From: Gemmatimonadota bacterium
GTDB lineage: Bacteria; Gemmatimonadota; Gemmatimonadetes; Palauibacterales; Palauibacteraceae
Assembly (NCBI GenBank): GCA_029288095.1
Contig: JARFPW010000073.1
Span: 1 to 7,147, forward strand
DNA length: 7,147 nucleotides
Reading direction: 5' to 3'
Shown: positions 1-5,338 of the stretch, piece after piece
Layout: the number at the start of each line of letters is the position of its first letter
Numbering within the stretch: position 1 is the stretch's first letter
Notes under the pieces: generated by a model
Told to the model about the DNA's origin: nothing
The model's input: the letters and a program-made list of their open reading frames with translations, nothing else
The model's database searches: none
Program-made: the position numbers and the translations under genes

Positions 1-855
1 GAACCACAGCGTCGCCTGGAGGGCCTGCTTCTCGTCCTTGGAGGCGAGCATGCGCTGGGCCGCGTATCCGCCACCACCGGGCTCGGAGCCCGGATACCAG
101 GTGCTCCACCACTGGACGGCGATTGGCACGATGAACACGGCGAGAGTGGAGCTCCAATCATTGAAATCGGGCAGGAAGGACATCCGGGCCGTGACATCCG
201 GATGCGCGATCAGCCCGGCCAGGCCTCCGACGTCCGGATGACCGAGCGCGTAGTACGCCGCCGCCAGCGATCCGATCATCGCGATCACAAACAGCAGGAG
301 GTCGGTAACGACGACACCCCAGAGCCCTGAAGTCGCCGAGTACAGTGCCGTTATCGTACCCGCGACGAGCACCACGGTGAACTTGTCGGCGCCGAGCAGC
401 ACTCCACCGATCTTGATCGCGGCCAATGTGACCGTGGCCATGATCATCACGTTGAAGAATACGCCCAGATAGATCGCACGGAACCCGCGCAGGAAGGCGG
501 CCGGCCGGCCTGAATAGCGGAGTTCGTAAAAGCCCATGTCCGTGAACACACCGGACCGCCGCCACAGCTTCGCGTAGAAGAAGACGGTGCACATCCCCGT
601 GATCAGAAAGGCCCACCACATCCAGTTCTGGCTCACCCCGCCGGATCGGACGAGGTCGGTGACCAGGTTCGGCGTATCGGTCGAAAACGTGGTCGCCACC
701 ATGGAGGTCCCGACCAACCACCATGGCAGCGAGCGTCCGGCGAGGAAGAACTCCCGCGTGTCAGAGCCGGCCCGGCGCGTGAAGTACAGACCGACCGTCA
801 CGGCTATCACGCCGTAGGCGGCAACGACCATCCAGTCCAGCGACGTTAGCTGCAT
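1..855 (-). CDS. Sodium:solute symporter (SSS family), N-terminal 285 residues, truncated by window edge
   Basis: Inner-membrane Na+-coupled transporter of the solute:sodium symporter family. The substrate cannot be read from the sequence. The frame is open from an ATG at 855 to position 1, so the C-terminal half of what is normally a 500-600 residue protein is missing. Seen directly: an N-terminal hydrophobic helix (about 7-25), then the family hallmark around residues 35-52 (EFFLAGRSLPWWLVG), then further hydrophobic segments at about 77-97, 122-150, 157-172, 177-203 and 235-255. The TM5-TM6 signature YSATSGLWGVVVTD sits at 172-185. The segment WYPGSEPGGGGYAAQRMLAS (253-272) is, from memory, typical of long SSS proteins from Bacteroidota and Gemmatimonadota. 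The start follows a weak purine-rich AAAGAGA. The gene lies 33 nt downstream of the nucleotidyltransferase with no terminator between, so co-transcription is likely. Its place after a hexosaminidase suggests an amino-sugar or oligosaccharide substrate, which is inference. Confidence 0.93.
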   Translation of the reverse strand, partial: MQLTSLDWMVVAAYGVIAVTVGLYFTRRAGSDTREFFLAGRSLPWWLVGTSMVATTFSTDTPNLVTDLVRSGGVSQNWMWWAFLITGMCTVFFYAKLWRRSGVFTDMGFYELRYSGRPAAFLRGFRAIYLGVFFNVMIMATVTLAAIKIGGVLLGADKFTVVLVAGTITALYSATSGLWGVVVTDLLLFVIAMIGSLAAAYYALGHPDVGGLAGLIAHPDVTARMSFLPDFNDWSSTLAVFIVPIAVQWWSTWYPGSEPGGGGYAAQRMLASKDEKQALQATLWF

Positions 856-888
856 CCGGGTCTCTTTCGGGAGTGCGTCACCGATCGC

Positions 889-1761
889 TCATCCGAGCCG
901 AAGATCCGCCGGATAGTGGCCCGAGGCAACGAGGTCGGCCAGCCGTGCCTGGACCCTGGGGACATCTGTCTCCCGGGTCAGCCCGCACATGGATTCGGCC
1001 GTCGGCGTCGTATCGACGCGTATCGACCCGTCCCGCAGGAGGGCGTGGATGACGGTCGGCAGCGCAAACTCTCCGTCGTGCAGGCCTTGCCGGAACGCTG
1101 CGAAACGAGCATCCAGGTGGCCGCAGATCGACGGTCGGAACCCCCAGAGGTTGGTGGAGACCATGGCGCTCCGGGGAACTTCCACTGGCGCTTCATCCCC
1201 GCGTCGGCCGGTAACACGGCCTCGAGAGATCTCTACCTCGCGAAACTCCTCCAACCCCGCGAGCGATCCGTCGGGCCTGATATCGCACACGGCGCGACTG
1301 ACCCGGTCCGTGTTCGCGAGCGTGTTGCCGACCGGGTACGTCACCAGTACGTGCGCGAAGTCATCGGAGCTCAACGTCGCCGCGAGAGATCGATATGCCG
1401 TCGGCCCGTACCAGTCGTCTCCGTTGGCCACACCGAACGGGCCGGCGAACTCGGGGCAGGCGCACAGGACCGCGTGTGCGGTGCCCCAGGAAGGCAGGTC
1501 AGCCCGCGATGGCACCGGCTGAACCACCAGGGACAGTGTTGCCCCGAGGGATTGGATGACCGGGGCGAGCGCCCGGTCGAGCGGGTTCATCAACTCTTCG
1601 CGTGTCACGATGACGATCGGACCAAACCCGGCGCGGACCGCATCGTAGATCGAATATGCGATCAGGATGTCGCCGCACGACCCCACCTCGGCCAGCTGCT
1701 TGGGCCCCCCGAACCGCGATCCCCGGCCACCAGCGAGGATCACCAGGGGCAGGGGACTCAA
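889..1761 (-). CDS. Sugar-1-phosphate nucleotidyltransferase-like protein (NTP_transferase fold)
   Basis: Predicted cytosolic enzyme joining a nucleoside triphosphate to a sugar-1-phosphate to give an NDP-sugar and pyrophosphate. With the TTG at 1761 it has 290 residues. Seen: the N-terminal nucleotide-binding loop LAGGRGSRFGGPKQL (residues 9-23), including the Arg and Lys of this fold; GTAHAV (93-98), a nucleotide-binding motif also found in GlmU/MurU-type enzymes; an acidic NGDDW (113-117) where the Mg2+-binding Asp is expected; and STNLWGF (202-208) in the sugar-binding half. There is no left-handed beta-helix, so it is not a full GlmU, and it is longer than MurU (about 220). From memory it resembles an uncharacterised group of about 300 residues often found beside APH-like sugar kinases. 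The frame also allows a TTG at 1791, but the 1761 TTG overlaps the upstream TGA and puts the Rossmann strand at the N-terminus. Sugar and nucleotide specificity are unknown; UTP with GlcNAc-, GalNAc- or MurNAc-1-P is a guess from context. Confidence 0.85.
   Translation of the reverse strand: MSPLPLVILAGGRGSRFGGPKQLAEVGSCGDILIAYSIYDAVRAGFGPIVIVTREELMNPLDRALAPVIQSLGATLSLVVQPVPSRADLPSWGTAHAVLCACPEFAGPFGVANGDDWYGPTAYRSLAATLSSDDFAHVLVTYPVGNTLANTDRVSRAVCDIRPDGSLAGLEEFREVEISRGRVTGRRGDEAPVEVPRSAMVSTNLWGFRPSICGHLDARFAAFRQGLHDGEFALPTVIHALLRDGSIRVDTTPTAESMCGLTRETDVPRVQARLADLVASGHYPADLRLG
1758..1761 (-). promoter_or_regulatory. Overlapping stop/start (TTGA) coupling hexosaminidase to nucleotidyltransferase
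   Basis: On the minus strand the TGA stop of the hexosaminidase (1760-1758) shares two bases with a TTG (1761-1759) that opens the nucleotidyltransferase frame. A weak GGA (1769-1767) lies 5 nt upstream. Such overlaps usually mean translational coupling within one mRNA. The start choice is inferred, because a longer in-frame TTG at 1791 is also possible. Confidence 0.5.
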
Positions 1762-4082
1762 CGCTGTCCGGCCCCGTCGCGATACAGCCAACCGGCGGGG
1801 ACGTCCATGGCTTTCGACGCTCCGGGTTGACGCATACGGAGCTCGAGTCCGATCCCGCCACCGGATTGAAAATACTCGAGATGAAAGCGGTGAAAACCTT
1901 CTGCTAGAGCAGCTTGACCGGTCAAGGTCGACATGCCATGCAATCCGTCATGATCCACGACTATCTCCGCGCCGACGGTAAGACGGGACCCGTCGTCCGA
2001 TCCGAGTTCGAACTCGTATAGACCTCCCTCGGGGATCCGGATGTAGCCTTCGAACACGAGTCCGAAGTGCTCGGGGGCCTCAGCGCCCGAGAACCCGACG
2101 GTAGGTATCGTCGACCGACCGGCAGCCGGTGCGTCCTCCAGCTGGTCAACGGAGTCGAATGGCCCCTCGTAGTAGGTGCGCGACAGGCCACTGAGCAGAG
2201 CGTCGCCCGAGTCGAGATCGGGGGTGCGGAGCTCCGCGTGCCGGAACGTCGCCTGCGCGGGGGCCGAGGCCCTTCCGGAGCTGGTGAACGCACGGGCCCG
2301 GATCGTTACGGGTCCATTGCTCAGGTCCAGGGCGAACGGGCGCGCGTAGCCAGGCGATGTCCGACCAGGCTCAGTGCCATCGAGAGTATACGTGATCCGA
2401 GCACCCGGCAGCGGCATCCCCAGCCTGACGACAGTGACCGCTTCGAGGGACAGCCGATCGCGTTCGAGCCCCGATACATCCGGGAGCCTGTAGTTGACCC
2501 CGAGCCGATCGAGCCGCGGCAGTTCACGCGCGAGTCGTTGCGCAAACGAATCCCAATCTCGGAGGCTGCTCGGGCTCCACAACACTTCTGCCAAAGCGAT
2601 CGCCCTCGGGTAGGCCATGTACTCGACGTGGTCGGGCGTCTTCATGTACTCGGTCCACACGTTCGCCTGGCCACCGAGCACGTGGACGGCCTCAGCTGCG
2701 CTCAGGGCATCCGGCACCGGTTCGAATTCGTACACGCGCTGCAGGGGCAGGAATCCACCGATGGCGAGCGGCTCGTACTCCGGGTCGCCCTGGTAGTAGT
2801 CGAAGTACATGTGGCTCGTGGGCGTCATGATCACGTCATGCCCCTGCTGGGCCGCCGCAATGCCGCCTGCCGTTCCGCGCCACGACATCACCGTGGCGTC
2901 GGGTGCCAGGCCCCCTTCCAGGATCTCGTCCCAGCCAATCAGCTTGCGGCCGTGCCCGTTAAGGAAGGCCTCGATGCGCTGAATGAAGTAGCTCTGCAGT
3001 TCATGCTCGTCGGCCAAGCCTTCACGCCGGATCACCTCCTGCGCCAGCGGGCTCTCCTCCCACGCCCGCTTCGGCGCCTCGTCTCCGCCGATGTGGATAT
3101 ACTCGCTCGGAAACAGCTCCAGGACCTCTTCGAGCACGGTCTCGAGAAACGCGAACGTCTCCTCGCTGGGACAGTAGATGTCCTCGAACACGCCCCAACG
3201 CGTACCGACCTCGAACGGGCCGCCGCCGCATGACAGGGCAGGGTAGGCTGCGAGCGCCGCCAGCGAATGCCCGGGCATCTCGATTTCAGGAATCACCGTC
3301 ACGAAGCGGTCGGCTGCATATGCGACCACGTCGCGAATCTCGTCCTTCGTGTAATACCCGCAGTACGGCGTGCCGTCACCGATGTACGGATCGAAGTTGC
3401 GCTCGACGATCGTTTCTGCGCGGCAGGATCCAACTGACGTCAGCCGCGGGTAGGCGTCGATCTGGATCCGCCATCCCTGGTCTTCCGTCAGGTGCCAATG
3501 AAAGCGGTTCATCTTGTATGAGGCGAGCAGATCGATGTACCGCTTCACGAACTCGACCGGGAAGAAGTGTCGCGCCACGTCCAGGTGCATGCCCCGATAC
3601 CCGAATCGAGGCGAGTCCTCGATCCGGACGGCAGCAGAGCGGATCCGCCCCTCGCCGTCCACCGACAACAACTGGCGGAGGGTCTGAAGGCCGTAGAAGG
3701 CCCCCGACGCATCCCCGGCCGCGACGAGGATGCGACCGTCGGCGGCCTCGAGCCGATAGCTCTCCGCCTCCACGCCGGCGACGCCGAGAACGATGCTGAT
3801 TTGCGCGTTGACATCGTCCGCGGTGAACGCGAACGGAGCTCCGAGATGGCGCGACTGCTCGCCCATCCAGTCAGCCAGAGCCGCCCGGAGCGACTCATCA
3901 CCGGGGCCCTCGGTCGACAAGGTGATTGGCGATCGGAGCTCGAAACCCGTTCCGGTGCGGACTGCGCTCACGGGATGCGGGACCACTTCCGGCTCGGTGG
4001 TAGAGGAGTTCAGCGGAACGTTCCTTCTGCAGGCGGTGGTGGCCAGCAGGGCGACGAGCATGATCGATAGGGTTCGGTTCAT
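1758..4082 (-). CDS. GH20 beta-N-acetylhexosaminidase, probable lipoprotein, with Fn3-associated and PA14 C-terminal domains
   Basis: Hydrolyses terminal beta-linked GlcNAc/GalNAc from glycans by the substrate-assisted GH20 mechanism. 774 residues from the ATG at 4082; a TTG three codons upstream is less likely. Domains: signal peptide ending LLATTAC, with Cys18 a probable lipidation site although Thr at -3 is not the classic lipobox residue; GH20b alpha/beta domain about 34-157; catalytic TIM barrel about 160-503; Fn3-associated module about 547-612 (ITYTLDGTEP core); PA14-like module about 632-754 (GSDDGSRLTV, then YFQSGGGIGLEL). The catalytic Asp-Glu pair is D334-E335 in HIGGDEAPK: Asp positions the acetamido group and Glu is the acid/base. 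NRFHWHLTEDQGW (192-204) and GGQANVWTEY (470-479) line the active site. Four cysteines (220, 241, 285, 304) in barrel loops suggest disulfides and export. It is the first gene of a three-gene minus-strand run. No good Shine-Dalgarno is seen. Chitin oligomers or host/plant glycans are possible substrates. Confidence 0.96.
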   Translation of the reverse strand: MNRTLSIMLVALLATTACRRNVPLNSSTTEPEVVPHPVSAVRTGTGFELRSPITLSTEGPGDESLRAALADWMGEQSRHLGAPFAFTADDVNAQISIVLGVAGVEAESYRLEAADGRILVAAGDASGAFYGLQTLRQLLSVDGEGRIRSAAVRIEDSPRFGYRGMHLDVARHFFPVEFVKRYIDLLASYKMNRFHWHLTEDQGWRIQIDAYPRLTSVGSCRAETIVERNFDPYIGDGTPYCGYYTKDEIRDVVAYAADRFVTVIPEIEMPGHSLAALAAYPALSCGGGPFEVGTRWGVFEDIYCPSEETFAFLETVLEEVLELFPSEYIHIGGDEAPKRAWEESPLAQEVIRREGLADEHELQSYFIQRIEAFLNGHGRKLIGWDEILEGGLAPDATVMSWRGTAGGIAAAQQGHDVIMTPTSHMYFDYYQGDPEYEPLAIGGFLPLQRVYEFEPVPDALSAAEAVHVLGGQANVWTEYMKTPDHVEYMAYPRAIALAEVLWSPSSLRDWDSFAQRLARELPRLDRLGVNYRLPDVSGLERDRLSLEAVTVVRLGMPLPGARITYTLDGTEPGRTSPGYARPFALDLSNGPVTIRARAFTSSGRASAPAQATFRHAELRTPDLDSGDALLSGLSRTYYEGPFDSVDQLEDAPAAGRSTIPTVGFSGAEAPEHFGLVFEGYIRIPEGGLYEFELGSDDGSRLTVGAEIVVDHDGLHGMSTLTGQAALAEGFHRFHLEYFQSGGGIGLELRMRQPGASKAMDVPAGWLYRDGAGQR

Positions 4083-4149
4083 GCGACACAAGTTGCGGCG
4101 GCCTGATGTTCGACGAAAGCGAGCAGCGGGGAGTGCTCTCGGATGCGCC

Positions 4150-4179
4150 TTGACGGACCCCCGCCCGGACTCCTAAGGT
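4150..4179 (+). promoter_or_regulatory. Candidate sigma70-type promoter for fbp
   Basis: In the 137-bp divergent intergenic region (4083-4219), TTGACG (4150-4155) lies 18 bp before TAAGGT (4174-4179). The -35 is close to consensus; the -10 matches only at its T-A...T positions. It lies 41 bp upstream of the fbp start, a sensible distance. A short dyad, CGGAC (4166-4170) and GTCCG (4178-4182), overlaps the -10. I found no comparable promoter for the divergent hexosaminidase operon, though it must start in or near this region. Confidence 0.35.
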
Positions 4180-4209
4180 CCGCTAGCAACTGCATCTGGC
4201 ACTTCAACC

Positions 4210-4214
4210 GGGAG
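4210..4214 (+). promoter_or_regulatory. Ribosome binding site of fbp
   Basis: GGGAG lies 5 nt before the GTG at 4220. It supports this non-ATG start, which also retains the conserved N-terminal segment (VTLSRFILEEE) of class I fructose-bisphosphatases. The next in-frame ATG (residue 55) would remove it. Confidence 0.6.
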
Positions 4215-4219
4215 ACACG

Positions 4220-5227
4220 GTGGACAGGTACGTTGTCACACTGAGCCGGTTCATTCTAGAAGAAGAGCGGAGTCATCCAACCGCCACTGGCAACCTCACC
4301 AGCATCCTCTACGATATCACGCATGCCGCCAAGCTGATTCATCGTGAGGTGAGCAAGGCCGGTCTCGTGGACATCCTGGGCATGGCCGGCCACGAGAACG
4401 TGCACGGGGAAGAGGTCCGTAAGCTCGACGATTACGCGCACGACGTGATGTTCAATGCGATGGACCATGGCGGCAATCTTTGCGTGATGGCGTCGGAGGA
4501 ATCCGAGTCGCTGATGCCGATTCCCACGCAGTTCCCGACCGGCGAGTACGTGCTCCTGTATGACCCGCTCGACGGGTCGTCGAATATCGACGCCAACATC
4601 TCAATCGGTACGATCTTCTCGATTCATACACGTGTGTCTGAGGGTGGGCCCGGCGGCCTGGAAGACTGCCTGCAGCCCGGCTCGCGGCAAGTGGCGGCGG
4701 GATACGTGATGTACGGATCATCTACGGTTCTCGTGTACACGACGGGTAGTGGCGTCCACGGGTTCACGCTCGATCCGTCCATTGGCGAGTTCCTGCTCTC
4801 GCATCGGGACATCCGCATCCCGGAACCGGGAAAACGGATCTACAGCGTGAACGAGGGCAACTTCGACCGCTGGTCACCCAACCAACAGGCCCTGGTAAAC
4901 GAGCTGCGCACCGGTTGTCACGAAGAGCCGTTCTCCGCCCGCTACGTCGGTTCACTGGTCGCCGATTTTCACCGCACGCTGCTGTACGGGGGCCTGTTCA
5001 TGTATCCGGGCGACAACAAGAACACGGCCGGTAAGCTCCGGCTGCTCTACGAGGCGGCGCCCCTGGCGCTGCTCTGCGAGCACGCAGGCGGACTCGCCAC
5101 CAACGGCCGGGAGGACATCCTGGGCATTCAGCCCGAGAGCCTGCATCAGCGGACGCCGCTCTACATGGGCAACCGCAGGTGGGTGGAAATGGCCGGTGAG
5201 TACCTGGCCGGGGGCGACGGCACCTGA
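4220..5227 (+). CDS. fbp: Class I fructose-1,6-bisphosphatase
   Basis: Cytosolic Mg2+-dependent enzyme hydrolysing fructose-1,6-bisphosphate to fructose-6-phosphate and phosphate, the committed step of gluconeogenesis. 335 residues, the normal length for this family, starting at GTG. All landmarks are present: GEEVRKLDD (63-71) in the dynamic loop, with D70 a likely metal contact; the metal-binding Glu pair in ASEESE (E93-E94); DPLDGSSNID (115-124), with D115 and D118 as metal ligands and D118-G-S-S also contacting phosphate; RYVGSLVADFHRTLLYGGLF (241-260), the fructose-bisphosphate-binding segment; and KLRLLYEAAPLALLCEHAGG (272-291), with E278 as the last metal ligand. The protein therefore looks active. 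The gene appears monocistronic: it is divergent from the hexosaminidase operon and followed by a strong hairpin. No allosteric regulation can be inferred. Product assignment is secure. Confidence 0.98.
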   Translation: MDRYVVTLSRFILEEERSHPTATGNLTSILYDITHAAKLIHREVSKAGLVDILGMAGHENVHGEEVRKLDDYAHDVMFNAMDHGGNLCVMASEESESLMPIPTQFPTGEYVLLYDPLDGSSNIDANISIGTIFSIHTRVSEGGPGGLEDCLQPGSRQVAAGYVMYGSSTVLVYTTGSGVHGFTLDPSIGEFLLSHRDIRIPEPGKRIYSVNEGNFDRWSPNQQALVNELRTGCHEEPFSARYVGSLVADFHRTLLYGGLFMYPGDNKNTAGKLRLLYEAAPLALLCEHAGGLATNGREDILGIQPESLHQRTPLYMGNRRWVEMAGEYLAGGDGT

Positions 5228-5256
5228 CCGCAGCGCCGGACATCACCATGAAAGCA

Positions 5257-5286
5257 AACAGGGGGCTCCGTCTGGAGCCCCCTGTT
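5257..5286. terminator. Bidirectional intrinsic terminator between fbp and the convergent receptor gene
   Basis: A perfect 13-bp stem, AACAGGGGGCTCC (5257-5269) with GGAGCCCCCTGTT (5274-5286), closes a GTCT loop. It starts 30 nt after the fbp stop and lies about 52 nt beyond the stop of the minus-strand receptor gene. On the plus strand it is followed by a weak U tract (GTTCGTTG). On the minus strand it is followed by a slightly better one (TGTTTGCTTTC). Its place between convergent genes fits termination from both sides. Confidence 0.85.
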
Positions 5287-5338
5287 CGTTGAAACTGCCC
5301 AGCACCGCGCAAGCGCGGCTTTGGGGTTGGTGGAGAAC

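Noticed and set aside
181..240. Repeated CATCCGG-like words in the symporter gene
   Set aside because: They encode HPDV-type residues in a periplasmic loop of the SSS protein. The copies are few and irregular and do not form an array.
158..724. Minus-strand 188-codon frame within the symporter region
   Set aside because: It is out of frame with the SSS frame, which runs from ATG 855 to the window edge with strong family motifs. The shorter frame is Arg/Gly-rich and has no membrane segments.
916..1830. Plus-strand open frame of 304 codons opposite the nucleotidyltransferase
   Set aside because: The minus-strand frame carries clear nucleotidyltransferase motifs. This one has no motif and a biased Arg/Gly/Pro composition.
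2067..3233. Plus-strand open frame of 388 codons opposite the hexosaminidase
   Set aside because: It is antisense to the conserved GH20 barrel, is rich in Arg/Pro/His typical of GC-rich shadow frames, and shows no recognisable domain.
4121..4138. Dyad GAGCA-8-TGCTC as a possible operator or riboswitch stem
   Set aside because: The arms are only 5 bp. Such repeats are expected by chance in GC-rich DNA, and no known riboswitch core is visible.
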